Below are positions 42,710 through 53,413 of a stretch of DNA of 64,000 nt, piece after piece. The translations under genes were made by a program, and so were the position numbers. Origin of the DNA: AP-15 sp963747735. Lineage in GTDB: Bacteria > Pseudomonadota > Alphaproteobacteria > ATCC43930 > CGMCC-115725. The DNA is taken from positions 186,001 to 250,000 of the forward strand of contig CAVVGE010000019.1 of the NCBI GenBank assembly GCA_963747735.1, written 5' to 3'. Position 1 is the stretch's first letter; the number at the start of each line of letters is the position of its first letter. The notes under the pieces are model-generated. The model worked only from the letters and a program-made list of their open reading frames with translations. It did not search any database and had not been told where the DNA came from.

Positions 42710-45700
42710 TTACTGAAGAGAATCGGAGATAATTCTTTCAGCTTCATCAGAATTAAAGCCAATGCGCGCATAAACGTACGCAGCGCCCAAAATACTATCT
42801 AATCCTGTAGCCCTAGCAATGTCAATTCCAAGAAGGACTGATCCCACAGCAACACCAGCCGCTTCGCCAACCGCAGCGGCAGCCGCAATCCGGAGCGCCA
42901 CAGTGCCAGAAGCAATCTCACCGGCCTCACCCGCCGCGGCGGCCTCCGAACTTAAGCATCCAGGGAACTGCCGCGGCGACCCTTTGGGGAGTTCTGGTGG
43001 CTCCTGGGGTTCCAGAAGAGACTCAGAGCCTGAGGGTGGGTTTTTTATTACTATTTCTTGAGACGGTGGCGGGATGGGTTCAGCAAGCTCACGTGCTTGG
43101 TTGTATATTTGACAAGATAATGTGTGAAGTAAGCAAACAACTTGTACCGTTTTTATAACCTTGTAACCAAGGTCTCCGGTTCCAGCCGCATCTGTTTGAC
43201 CGGTAGGCTGTGCTTGCACGTAGATATAAGTATTCGTCCCGCCCACCAGCCCGATCGGGTCGCTCTGCACATACCGCCCGGTCGAGGGGTCGTAGTCGCG
43301 GAAGCTGTTCTGGTGGAGGCCGGTCTCCTTGTCGAAGTACTGGCCGGGGAAGCGGAGGTTGTAGCCGAGGCTGCCGGTCGGGGCGCCGTTGCCGAAGGGG
43401 TCGTGGTCCCAGTGCCACACGGTGCTGCGGCTGGAGTTGGCAATCTGGTGCGGCGCGCCGAGCTGGTCGGGGGCGATGTAGAAGGGGGTCTTGCCGGGGA
43501 TCAGGACCGCGACCGGCAGGCTGCCGAGCCAGACGGTTTCCTCGATGGCCTTCCCGGTGCCGTCGTATTCGCCGAGGAGATGGCCGGCCTCGTCGTAGAC
43601 AAAGGCTTCTTTGCCGCCGGGGATCGCCTTGGCGCCAAAGCCGGCGCGGCCGACCCGCTCGCCGAGACCGTCATTCAGATAGTTGGTGGTGAAGGCGCCG
43701 GTCTTGGCGGTGACGAGCCGCCCGCTCGCGTCATAAGTATAGCCGAGCATCGTCACGACGCGGTTGTCGAGCGTCGTGTTCCCGGCGGCATCGTAGGAGA
43801 GGGTGCGGATGGCGGCGCCGGTGCTGCCATCGAGCCGGTTGCTGGCGGCGTCGATCGCATAGGTCGTCGTCGCCCCGGCGGCGAGGCTCGTGCGGTTGCC
43901 GTCGGCGTCGTATTTGTAGGTCTGCGTGATGGCGCCGCCGGTATAGCCGGTCAGCCGGTCGAGCGCGTCATAGCCGAAATTCTTGGCGGCAAACCCGGTC
44001 TCGCCAATGCCGGTGATCCGGCTCGCCTTGTCGTAGGCGAAGGTCATCGTGCCGGTGCCGAGCCCGATCGCGGCGATCCGCCCGTCCGTGTCGAAGCTGC
44101 GGCTGTAATCGGCGCCGTTCCCCTGCGCCCAGCCGGTCGCCGGGCCGAACGGCAGGTAGCCGACACCGCTGGCCAGTCCGGTCGCCCCCGATTTGAGGCC
44201 GCCGATCCGCCCCGCCGCGTCGTAGGAGAGCGTGACCGCGGCGCCCGACGGATAGGCGAGGGTGGCGAGCCGGCCCGCCGCATCGTAGCTCATCGCCGTC
44301 GTGAAGGTGTGGCCGACGGTCGTCTGCTTTTTGGTCAGCACCCTGCCGTGCCGGTCGTAGGTCCACAAGGTGCTGCCGCTGCGGTCGGTCATCCGGGTCA
44401 GGTGGCCGATGCCGTTGCTGCCTTGGTCGTAATGCCAGGTCACCACCTTGCCGTCGGCATAGGCGGCGGAAACCGGCCGGTTCAGCGCGTCGTAGGTGTA
44501 GGCGGTCGTCAGGCGGCGCGCGTCGGTCGAGGTCGCGACATTGCCGGCGGCGTCGAAGGTGCGGGTTGTCGCGCCGCTGTCCGGGCTCCTGACCGCAGTC
44601 TGGTCGTCGAGACCGTCCCAGGAATAGCCGGTCACGAGCCCGCGCGGATCGGTGACCGCGGTCAAATGCTCGAGCGGGTCGTAGGCCTCGGCGGTGACGC
44701 CGCCATCCGGGTCGGTCGCCTGCGCCAGCCGGTTCAGTGCGTCATAGGCATAGCCCGTGGCATGGCCGAGCGGGTCGGTAACCTTGGTCGGGTTGCCGTT
44801 CGGGTCACGGGCGTAGAGCGTGGCCTGCCCCGCGGCGCCGATCGATTTCGCGACGCGGTTGGCATTGTCATAGGCAAAGCTCCGCACCCGCGTCAGCGCG
44901 CCAGTGGGATCGAAGAACTGCACTTTCGTCAGGTTGCTGGCGGCGTCGCGGCCATAGGCCACGCGATTGCCGAGCGCGTCCTTGACCCCGGTCAGCCGGT
45001 GCGCCGCGTCATGGGTAAAGGTCAGGAAAGAGCCGTCGGGCCGCGTCGTCTTTGTCAGCTGGCCGGCGCGGTCGTAGGTGTAGGTGGTCACCTCGCCGCC
45101 GACATTGCGCGAGGTCGGCTCGCCCCGGAAATTATAGGTCAGCTTTGTCGTCAGCCCGTTCGGGTCGGTAACGCCCGTGAGCCGCCCGTCGGCGTCGTAG
45201 CCGGTGAATTTGGTGACGTGGCCGAGCGCATCGGTGAGCGTCGCGAGGTCGCCCTTCGCGTCATAGGTGTGTTTGGTCACATGGCCGAGCGGGTCGGTCG
45301 CGGTCAATACCTGCCCCTTCGCATCGTAGGTATAGGCCCACACGCGCGTCAGCGGCCCGGCGGCGATCGTCTTCTTCAAGAGGTTCCCCTTCGCGTCGTA
45401 GGCGAAGGTGGTGACCCGGCCCAACTCCGCAATCCTGGTCGGCAGGTGGAAGCTCGGGTGCCATGCGGTGGTAATCGTGCGCGCCAGCAGGGTGCCATGA
45501 GCTTCGATGCGCGAAGTCTCGTTGCCGCGCGCATCGTGCTCATAGGTCGTGACGTTGCCGTCGAAATCGGTGCGGCTCGCGACAAAGCCGTTCGAAATCA
45601 TAGGTGAACGCCTTGCCGCCCGCCGCCGGGTAGGGCGCCCCGGTCAGCGCCGTCGGCTTGACCATGCCGAACTGGGTCGTCAGGGCATAGGAGTGCGCGT

Positions 45701-47256
45701 TGCCGCGGGCGTCGGTCACCGTCGAGCTGCCGTCGGCGTTGTAGGCGACCGTGGTCAGCTCCACGCCGCCGGCATGCTGGCTCGACACCGCCCGGCCCTT
45801 GGCGTCATAAGCCCAGCTGGCGAAGGCCGCGCCATTCTCGTCGACGATGCCGGTCAGCGCATGCGGAAACGACGCGTCGCCATAGACGTATCTGCGCACC
45901 CCGCCATCCGGGTGGGTGACCGAGACGAGGTTGCCGTGGCCGTCATAGGCATAGGCGTAGACCCCGGCGTCCGGCGCGGTCATCTTCGTAACGCGGCCGG
46001 CGGCATTCTCGACAAAGCTCAATTTGTGCCCGAACGGCCCGGTCACGGCGGTCAACTGCCCGGCGGCGTTGTAGCCGAGGGTCGTCGCCAGCCCGGCGCG
46101 GGTGGTGATCGAGATGAGCCGCCCATCGAGCGCATAGCTTTCGGTGGTGTCGTCCTCGGTCAGCAATTGCCAGCCGGTCTGCGTGCCGGCGCTCGTTACC
46201 GCAATCAGTCGGCTGGTGACGTCGGGGTCGGGCCACCACACCCCTGCCGCGAGGTTGAAGCTGTCCTGGCGCCCGTCGGCGCGCGTCACGACCGCGACAG
46301 TGGCGGAAACCGGGCTCAGCGACCGGTGCCAGGCGCTGCGCCAGCCGATGCCGAACGCGGAGCGCGTCGTATCCTGGCTGTTGTAATACCGCGTCAGGGC
46401 AAGCCCTGTGGCCGGGGCGCAGGCGAGATCGGTCTCGGCCTGAAACTTGTTTCCGGTCGCCGCATTGATCGGGTTGCCGGCCTTAGTGCAGGTCTTCCCG
46501 GGATCGCCGAGGTTCTTCGCGATCGGCCGCGGCGCGGGTATCTCGATGTGGGTCGGGTCGAGGTAGGTGTGGAAAAATCGGTAATTGTATCTGTTGCCCT
46601 TGCTGTCGGTATCGGCAGACTGAAGGAAGGCCTGAGCGGCGCTCCTGTCCGGTGCAGCATCAATGCCGGCGGCCCAGTGGTAATCTTGTGAAGGATCGCC
46701 AAAGTACACGAAGACGGAGCCGCCGCCATGAGAGTTTCCGACATTGTATGTTTCGCTGACCTGGGTATGGTAATTAAAATATGCGAGACCCTGGTTGGTC
46801 AGGTCCTTGGTGAAGTAAGAGCTCACGGTATCGACCGGCAGCGTGCCGTAGGAAACGGAGCGGCCGTTTATCGTGAGGACCGCGGTCACCGGCGAGTCGA
46901 GACCCGAGTTTTCGATGTAAGATCCCGAAACTCGGCCTCCGTTCACGACTATGCCCTGCTGCCCCCTGGTGTCGTCGATCGTATAGACGAGCGTGAAGCT
47001 GTGGCCGCCCATGCTGCGCCGGCGCAAAGCCGAAGACGCCGGTAAAGTCGATGCCGCCCCCGGTGACGCCGGTGATCGTGGCGACGACCCGCGCCGCCTG
47101 CGCCGGCGGCGATCCGCAGATGAGCGTGACGACGATCCCCATGAGCAAGGCGGCCCGCGCACCGGCGCGGCTCGCCCGGCAGAAAATGTTGCGCGACAAG
47201 GGGAAAATGGCCCGAAGGATCGCACCGGCGCCGTTCCTGCCGAATATGCTGCGCAT
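42710..47256 (-). CDS. secreted RHS/YD-repeat protein with variable C-terminal tip (frame breaks near 47014 and 45596)
   Basis: The reconstructed protein has about 1515 residues. It has an N-terminal hydrophobic leader (AALLMGIVVTLICGSPPAQA), an N-terminal region with paired beta strands, then about 30 YD repeats (YDAxGxL type), and the RHS core end RFPGQYFDKETGLHQNSFRDYDPSTGRYVQSDPIGLVGG. After the core come about 155 residues that are not repeats and are coded by clearly AT-richer DNA (42710-43200). Such tips are often toxins, and this one has an Ala-rich hydrophobic stretch. Two one-base insertions (minus strand) split the frame, near 47014 and in GATTTCGAAC near 45596. No immunity-like gene is seen after the tip. 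Confidence 0.85.
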
Positions 47257-47457
47257 GCCCGCTCCGATGTTAATACTTCTTAAGTTTCAAGTAATGTAGC
47301 GGAAAACATCTCAAAACACAACCGCAATTCCGCCAGCGGGCTCGGGCCGATGCGGGTAGATCACCGCGACGAGCCCGGTGCGCACGAACAATATGGTCAT
47401 GGTACGTGTAAGGACGTGCGCCATCGCGCCAGAGCCGGCCATGACCGTCGCCTCAGC

Positions 47458-47781
47458 TCAGACGCAGTCGAAGAAGGCGAAGCGTTCGCCGGCGCCGAGG
47501 CCTTCGTAATAGACCCTGCGCAATTTGGCGTTGCGGCCGTGCGCGGCGCAGGCGCGTTGCGCGGCTTGGGTCGCCCGGCCGAGCCCGTTGACGATGCCGT
47601 CATAGCGCACCGAAACCGCGCTCTGCGAATGCTGCACGATTTCGACCGCATCGCAGGCGCCGAGCGTGAGCAGCAGGCAAAGGCAGATGCCGTGCCAAAG
47701 GCGCAACCGACCCCAGCCGCCAACGCGCTTCAGCCCGGATGCGGCATGCAGTATATTAAGTCTATGATATATCCTTACCAT
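47458..47781 (-). CDS. small putative lipoprotein
   Basis: The 107-residue protein has a basic start, a hydrophobic stretch and a lipobox (GICLCLLLTLGAC), so Cys about 43 could be lipidated. The mature part includes DAVEIVQHSQSAVSVRYDGIVNGLGRATQAAQRACAAHGRNAKLRRVYYEG. This resembles small cell-envelope proteins of Alphaproteobacteria with an AxxxCxxxG centre, but I cannot name a family. The frame could begin further up, to 47850. Confidence 0.6.
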   Translation of the reverse strand: MVRIYHRLNILHAASGLKRVGGWGRLRLWHGICLCLLLTLGACDAVEIVQHSQSAVSVRYDGIVNGLGRATQAAQRACAAHGRNAKLRRVYYEGLGAGERFAFFDCV

Positions 47782-47867
47782 TATCGACGGCACGCCTCGC
47801 GCAGGTTGGTGGCGACGGCCAGGTTTTACGGGTCTTTCTGCTGCGCGCAAACCGGTCCCGCGGGGCG

Positions 47868-49292
47868 GTGTTGAGCGAGCGGCCGCGGTGGCGGCTGCTG
47901 CCGTCGCGACAGATGATGGTGCCGCTGGTCGTCGCCTGCGCGATGTTTATGCAAAACCTCAATTCGACGGTGATCGCGACGGCCTTGCCGACGATCGCGC
48001 GCTCGCTCGGCGAAAGCCCGCTGCGCCTCAATGTCGCGATCACCTGCTATCTGCTGAGCCTCGCCGTCTTTATCCCGATCAGCGGCTGGACCGCGGACCG
48101 GTTCGGCGCGCGGCGCGTGTTCAGCCTGGCGATCGTCGTCTTCACCCTGGGCTCGATCGGCTGCGGCATGTCGAGCTCGCTCGCCGCCCTGGTCGCCGCC
48201 CGCATCCTCCAGGGCATGGGCGGCGCGCTGATGGTGCCGGTCGGGCGCCTCGTGCTGTTGCGCAGCGTGCCGAAATCCGAGCTGGTGCGGGCGATGTCCT
48301 TTGTCAGCGTGCCGGCGCTGCTGGGCCCCGTCATGGGGCCGCCGGTCGGCGGCTTTATCGTCACCTACGCATCGTGGCGCTGGATTTTCTTTATCAATAT
48401 TCCGATCGGCGTGCTGGGCGTCGTCCTCGTCAACCTCTTGATCGGCGATCTGAAGGAGGTCGGGCGCCGGCCGTTCGATTTCAGCGGCTTTGCGCTGACC
48501 GGGGTCGGGCTCGCGACCCTCGCCTTCGGCTTTGAAAATGTCGGCCGCGGCGCCTTGCCGAGCTTCGCCGTCGTCGCCTTGCTGATTGTCGGCGCGTCGT
48601 GCCTGGCGCTTTACGTGGGCCATGCCTATCGGGTCGAGCATCCGATCATCGACCTGGCGCTGTTCAAGATCCCGACCTTTGCCGTGGCTTCGGCCGGCGG
48701 CTTTCTGTTTCGCACCGGGCTCGGCGCCTTGCCGTTTCTGCTGCCGCTGATGCTGCAAATCGGCTTTGGCCTCAGCGCGTTGCATTCGGGCCTGCTGACT
48801 TTTGCCAGCGCTGCCGGGGCGATGCTGATGAAGACGAGCGCGGTGCGCATCTTGCGCACTTTAGGCTTTCGCATCGTGCTGGTCGGTGATGCGGTGTTGA
48901 GCGCCGCGTTTCTGATCGGCTACAGCATGTTTCGACCATCGACCCCCCATTTCGTGATTTTTGCCGCGCTGCTCGTCGGCGGATTTTTCCGCTCGTTGCA
49001 GATGACCTGCATCAACACTTTGGGCTACGCCGACGTGCCGCCCGCGATGCTGAGCCGCGCCACAAGCCTGTCGAGCATGGCCCAGCAACTCTCCCAAACC
49101 GCCGGTGTGGCGACCGCGGCACTCCTGCTGCACACGGTGATGACGCTGCGCGGCGGCACCGCCTTGGTCGCCGGCGATTTCTACCCGGTCTTTATCGGCG
49201 TCGCGATGATCTCGCTGTTGTCGGTGCCGTTGTTTCTGACGATTTCTCCCGACGCCGGTGCCGAAGTCAGCGGGCGCGCCCCGGCACGCTAA
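47868..49292 (+). CDS. MFS drug:proton antiporter, DHA2 (14-helix) type
   Basis: The 474-residue protein has about 14 hydrophobic helices. The family marks are NLNSTVIATALPTIARSLGESPLRLNVAITCYLLSLAVFIPISGW, TADRFGARRVF (motif A), RILQGMGGALMVPVGRL (motif C-like) and GPVMGPPVGGFIVTYASWRWIFFINIPIG. DHA2 pumps export drugs, dyes or solvents. The GTG start at 47868 is chosen by family length. No regulator gene lies alongside. Confidence 0.9.
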   Translation: MLSERPRWRLLPSRQMMVPLVVACAMFMQNLNSTVIATALPTIARSLGESPLRLNVAITCYLLSLAVFIPISGWTADRFGARRVFSLAIVVFTLGSIGCGMSSSLAALVAARILQGMGGALMVPVGRLVLLRSVPKSELVRAMSFVSVPALLGPVMGPPVGGFIVTYASWRWIFFINIPIGVLGVVLVNLLIGDLKEVGRRPFDFSGFALTGVGLATLAFGFENVGRGALPSFAVVALLIVGASCLALYVGHAYRVEHPIIDLALFKIPTFAVASAGGFLFRTGLGALPFLLPLMLQIGFGLSALHSGLLTFASAAGAMLMKTSAVRILRTLGFRIVLVGDAVLSAAFLIGYSMFRPSTPHFVIFAALLVGGFFRSLQMTCINTLGYADVPPAMLSRATSLSSMAQQLSQTAGVATAALLLHTVMTLRGGTALVAGDFYPVFIGVAMISLLSVPLFLTISPDAGAEVSGRAPAR

Positions 49293-49892
49293 CTAGCGGG
49301 AACGTGCCGGTGCCTGTCGCGGGATCGAGCGTGACGACTTGAGAATCGTCGAAACCCAGTCGGCGGCCAAATCGATCAACCAATAAATAATCGGTAATTG
49401 CCGCCATCGCTTGGACGATGTCGATTGGTGTAAAGTAGACGCCCGCTTGACGCCGCTCTTCCGGATCATAGACGCTAAGAAAATCTTCGTAGAAGAACAG
49501 CCAAGGTTCGCCGCGCTGATCGGCGCTGACGTTGACCCGGAGCACATCGACCGCGCTAATGAGCGTCTCAAGTGCACCGAGCTCTACTGCCGTGCATTGC
49601 GACCGGTCCAATGCGTCACGTCCACGGAAATGCTTGGCGCCTTAAGTTCAACAAATCCCTTCTGCCGCGTTATCGATCCCTGCGTCAGCAGCGCGGCGAA
49701 GTCGGGACGCGTGCCACCCAAGCGAGTTTCGCGGATTAGCCGAAGGGTCCCAAGCCCTGCTTCGGCGGCAACACCTGAGAATAGGTTGCTGACAGGAATC
49801 GTCAGCTATGCTTCCTCCTCAGCATCGAAGGACGCATCAGCCGCGGCATGCACGGCTGCCTCGTAGGCGCTTGCTAATGCGTAAAAACTCAT
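49267..49892 (-). pseudogene. decayed type ISP-like restriction-modification/N6-adenine methylase gene
   Basis: From an ATG at 49892 one reads MSFYALASAYEAAVHAAADA, an in-frame stop, then TIPVSNLFSGVAAEAG, LIRETRLGGTRPDFAALL and GFVELKAPSISVDVTHWTGRNARQ and another stop. In the next piece (49611-49267) are LFFYEDFLSVYDPEERRQAGVYFTPIDIVQAMA and LDPATGTGTFPL. These are the nuclease-like RPDF and ELKAP motifs and the methylase GVYxTP and DPATGTGTF motifs of single-chain restriction enzymes. The helicase part, the rest of the methylase and the target-recognition part are absent. The gene is a relic with a large deletion. It ends against the DHA2 transporter gene. Confidence 0.75.
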
Positions 49893-50149
49893 GCTTGACC
49901 ACCAACTTAGAATACAACCTAGGCGCTAGGCGTTTAATGGTCCGAACTGCCATGGTCAATACCACAAACGAACACGTCTGATTGCGACGCGGACTTGGAT
50001 CCATCGGCGCTCCTGCGCCGAGCTTGCTATCGGCGCCGCCGGAAGCCGCTGCTCATGGCCGCCGGCGTCGGCAACGTACGAAAGCCGGGCCCTCTGGACA
50101 CGAGCCCGCTGTCATAGCCAAACTCGCGCGGCACAGAGGAGCTTCCCCG

Positions 50150-50992
50150 ATGACGATCATCGATTCCCAGGTCCACGTGTATGAGGCGAACACCCCCAAG
50201 CGGCCCTGGCACAGCGTGCCGAACTGGCCCGTTCACGTCACCGGCGACGAGATGGTGGCGGCGATGGACAAGGTCGGCGTCGATGGCGCCATCTTCATCT
50301 CCGCCTTTTCGATGTACCAGTACGACGGCAGCTATGCGGTCGAGGTGCAGCAGGCCCATCCCGGCCGGTTCGCCATCATCAAGCCGGTCAACCCGGACGA
50401 TCCGGCGGTGGCCGAAATCATCGCTGATTGGAAGAGGATTCCGGGGACGGTCGGCGTCCGCATCATGCTGACCAAGGAGGCGAGCCGCGCGCCGGACGAC
50501 CCGGGCCTCGACCGGATCGCGCGCGCCGCCGCTCGCCACGATTTCCCGGTCAACGTCTTGTTCTGGGGCAACGTGGACGCAGGCACCGCGCTCGTGGACC
50601 GCCATCCCGAAACGCGCTTTATCATCGACCACCTGGCGATCCTGCAGCCGCGCGTGCCGCCGGCACCGCCGCAGCCTTGGGCCGACCTCCCAAAGGTGCT
50701 GGAGCTCGCCAAGCGCCCGAATGCGGTGATCAAGGTCAGCGGCGCCTGCACGCTGTCCCGCGAGCCCTATCCGTTCCCGGATATCTGGGACCCGCTCGCC
50801 CGCGTGTTCGACGCCTGGGGGTTCGAGCGCTGCCTATGGGGCACCGACTGGACGCGCGCCTTCGCCGTTGTGAACTATGAGCAGGCCGTCGGGCCCTTCC
50901 TAAAGACCGACCGCCTGAGCGACACCGAGCGGGCAATGCTGATGGGCGGTGCCTGCGCCAAGGCTTACGGCTGGTCGCCGAAGAAAGGCTAG
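50150..50992 (+). CDS. amidohydrolase-2 family metal-dependent hydrolase
   Basis: The 280-residue TIM-barrel protein begins MTIIDSQVHVYE, where the second His of the usual HxH metal pair is present and the first is Gln. It has FIIDHLAILQP, a VIKVSGACTLSREP Lys region and the Asp of CLWGTDWTRAF. Relatives include decarboxylases and lactonases of aromatic-acid breakdown. The start follows GAGGAG. The function is uncertain. Confidence 0.83.
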   Translation: MTIIDSQVHVYEANTPKRPWHSVPNWPVHVTGDEMVAAMDKVGVDGAIFISAFSMYQYDGSYAVEVQQAHPGRFAIIKPVNPDDPAVAEIIADWKRIPGTVGVRIMLTKEASRAPDDPGLDRIARAAARHDFPVNVLFWGNVDAGTALVDRHPETRFIIDHLAILQPRVPPAPPQPWADLPKVLELAKRPNAVIKVSGACTLSREPYPFPDIWDPLARVFDAWGFERCLWGTDWTRAFAVVNYEQAVGPFLKTDRLSDTERAMLMGGACAKAYGWSPKKG

Positions 50993-52758
50993 TGCTCCCT
51001 TATCGATCTGTCTTGGGGCGTGCCGCGCACCCCGCGGCCGCCCATAGACAAAAAGTTTTGATGAAGCTGGGCGACCTCTTCCGCTCGCAGCGCCCGCGAA
51101 TAGAGGCGGACTTCGTCGAGCTCGCCGTCCAGTCCACGCGCACCGGCCAGTCCACGCGCGCCGCCCTTGCCGGCGGTGTCTTCCAGATTGCCGATGACGA
51201 GACGGTGTTCGGCTGCGGGTCCGGACGGCGGCGGTTCATCGTCCCAGGTCTCGGCGACGCTGGCGATGGCATTCCCGTCGCAGTAGAGGACGAGGCGCCC
51301 GGCGGCGAGCGCCCAGGTGGCGGCCAAGTGGTTCCATTCGTTGCGCCGCCAGCACCCGCCCAGCTGCGCCCTCGCAGCAACCTGGTGCCTCGCCGTGTCC
51401 GTCAAGGTCAATTCGAAATAGCCCTTCGCTATTTCGACCGTGAGACAATCGCGGTCGGCGGCGAGACACGGCATTCGCAGCAGGCCGTGCTCGGCGTCGG
51501 ACCCGACCGGCCAGTCGGCCTTGATCCAGGCGGAAAACGTCCCCGCGGCGAGCGAGACGAGCGGCGTGCCACCCTCGCTCGGAATCACCAGCGGCACGCT
51601 CAGCCCGCCGTTGCGCGCGATCATCGCGGCCCCGCCATCGATCCGGTGGTCGAGCAGCGTGTCGAGGCCGTCATGGCTGTAAGCGACGGCAGACGGCTCT
51701 ACATGGAGCACAGCCGACGAAAACGCCAACTCCAGGGGATCGTAAAAGGTCAGCGACGGATCGTCGAGACGCGCCATCAAGCTCATGAGCCACCCGCGCG
51801 GGCGATAGAATTCGAGTGTTCCGTCGCGATCGGCGATCAGCTTTTGGTAGTCGAAAACGGTGACGTTGCGCGGTCGCACGCTGATAAACGCGTCGTATTG
51901 CAGCTGATGCCAAATCGCGGTTCCTGCCGGTCCCGGCGGATAGCCGTTTTGAGGGGTCGTTTGGCTGTGCCAGAAATTGATCTCGGCGCCACCGTAGCTG
52001 GCGGCATCCGCCGCGATCTCGGCGCGCATTCGTGCGGGTGTCGCATAGAGCCTGGGGTTCAGCTGCGGTGTGATAAGCGTGAACACGCCGGCAACCCGGT
52101 TCTGCAGCGCGGCGGCCGGGATATCGAAATAGATCTCGCTTTTGCTTTCGATGTATCGGGTAAGCCGATGCACCGCCGCAAGGCTGGCAGCGGTGGCGTT
52201 GGGTTGGCCGAAATTCTCGTAAGCGCACAGAAAGCCCTTTACCGCCGGTTTGCCGGCAAAGCGATCGACAAAGGCCCGCTGGTCCGGACCGTCGCGGCAA
52301 CTGTCGAGGTAGGCGTCGTTGCGCTGTTGCCGGTTGTCCCAGCATTTGGGGTCGGCAGCCGGGCAGGAGATCGGGAGGCCAAGGATTATGCCGACACCGC
52401 CGCGCGCGGCTTGCTTCGCGGCGATCTCCGAATAGGTGTCATAGCCGAACGACCGGCCGGCATAAAAACCGGGATCGAGGATCAGAGTGTTGAAACCCAG
52501 CCGCTTGATGTCGGCGATCGTCTGCGCGAGCGCGACAGTCAAAGTATCGCGCGTAGCCAACACGTCTGGAGCCGCCGCCGCCTCGCTCCAGCCCCGCGCG
52601 AAAGCTCCCGATACGATATAGATGCCAAGCAACGGCGACGTCTTGGCCGGCGCAGCCGATAGCGCCGCCGGTCCCGCCAGCCCAAGGAATGCGACGATTG
52701 CTGCGGCTGTCGCGTCATGCCGCCAGCGCCTCGCGCGGCTGCGCTCGCCGGTGCGCAT
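50989..52758 (-). CDS. secreted protein with TIM-barrel-like domain and LamG-like C-terminus
   Basis: The 589-residue protein has a basic N-terminus and leader (ATAAAIVAFLGLAGPAALSAA). The first domain contains TIADIKRLGFNTLILDPGFYAGRSFGYDTYSEIAAKQAARGGVGIILGLP, which looks like the start of a glycosidase-type barrel. The C-terminal 200 residues resemble a LamG/concanavalin fold, with FSAWIKADW, NEWNHLAATWALAAGRLVLYCDG and LDGELDEVRLYSRALRAEEV. Such proteins bind or act on polysaccharide. The start at 52758 gives the signal peptide; the open frame reaches 53016. Its end overlaps the amidohydrolase stop by a few bases. Confidence 0.75.
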   Translation of the reverse strand: MRTGERSRARRWRHDATAAAIVAFLGLAGPAALSAAPAKTSPLLGIYIVSGAFARGWSEAAAAPDVLATRDTLTVALAQTIADIKRLGFNTLILDPGFYAGRSFGYDTYSEIAAKQAARGGVGIILGLPISCPAADPKCWDNRQQRNDAYLDSCRDGPDQRAFVDRFAGKPAVKGFLCAYENFGQPNATAASLAAVHRLTRYIESKSEIYFDIPAAALQNRVAGVFTLITPQLNPRLYATPARMRAEIAADAASYGGAEINFWHSQTTPQNGYPPGPAGTAIWHQLQYDAFISVRPRNVTVFDYQKLIADRDGTLEFYRPRGWLMSLMARLDDPSLTFYDPLELAFSSAVLHVEPSAVAYSHDGLDTLLDHRIDGGAAMIARNGGLSVPLVIPSEGGTPLVSLAAGTFSAWIKADWPVGSDAEHGLLRMPCLAADRDCLTVEIAKGYFELTLTDTARHQVAARAQLGGCWRRNEWNHLAATWALAAGRLVLYCDGNAIASVAETWDDEPPPSGPAAEHRLVIGNLEDTAGKGGARGLAGARGLDGELDEVRLYSRALRAEEVAQLHQNFLSMGGRGVRGTPQDRSIREH

Positions 52759-52846
52759 CGACAGCCGCCTCCAGGTTCCTTCATCGCGGAATGCGCGCCG
52801 GAGGGCCCTCGGAAAGGACGGCCCTCCGCGGTCGATCTGCGCTAAT

Positions 52847-53248
52847 TCAGGCAGCCGGCACACGATAGAGCCCGCACAGCTTGTGGCCGTCGGGATCGCG
52901 GAGATAGGCGAGATAGAGCTGGCCGGCGGCCCCTTGGCGCATGCCGGGCGGGTCCTCGATCGTCGTGCCGCCATTTGCGACGCCGGCCTTGTGCCAGGCC
53001 TCGGCCTGTGCGGCATCCTTCATCGTAAAGCCGATCGTGCCGCCATTGGCATGGCTGGCCGACTTGCCGTCAATCGGCTTGCTGACCATGAAACGCCCGC
53101 CATTGTGCGTGTAAGCGACCCGGCCTCTGGCGTCCTCGACACCGGGCTCGGCCCCCATCGCGACAAAGAGGGCATCGTAGAATTTCTTCGAACGAGCGAT
53201 GTCGTTGCTACCCACCATTATATGGCTGAATATCTGTCCTCTCCTCAT
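52847..53248 (-). CDS. VOC family protein
   Basis: The 133-residue protein shows MRRGQIFSHIMVGSNDIARSKKFYDALFVAMG, GGTIGFTMKDAAQAEAWHKAGVANGG and YLRDPDGHKLCGLYR, the two-unit VOC pattern close to glyoxalase-like proteins. The start at 53248 fits the family; the frame extends to 53293. The substrate is unknown. Confidence 0.85.
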   Translation of the reverse strand: MRRGQIFSHIMVGSNDIARSKKFYDALFVAMGAEPGVEDARGRVAYTHNGGRFMVSKPIDGKSASHANGGTIGFTMKDAAQAEAWHKAGVANGGTTIEDPPGMRQGAAGQLYLAYLRDPDGHKLCGLYRVPAA

Positions 53249-53413
53249 TTGAGCAACATTGCGACTGCCGCCTCCGGCCAACGAACGGAGCACGGCGTGC
53301 CGGCTGGGGTCGATATTGCGGGGCGGCGCTTATAGCACGCCGGTCCGCCGCTTTCTAAAGTCTCACGCTCCACAGTCTTGTGCGCCGGCGGGACCGTGGT
53401 GCGGGCGACCGGG

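Noticed and set aside
38606..42710. possible CRISPR array from the repeated AACTGTCCCC motif
   Set aside because: Spacing is irregular (kilobases to tens of bases), copies are degenerate, and there are no equal-length spacers or cas genes.
43142..45607. 821-residue plus-strand frame of Val/Gly/Arg repeats
   Set aside because: It is the shadow of the YD repeats on the minus strand, which makes it look repetitive.
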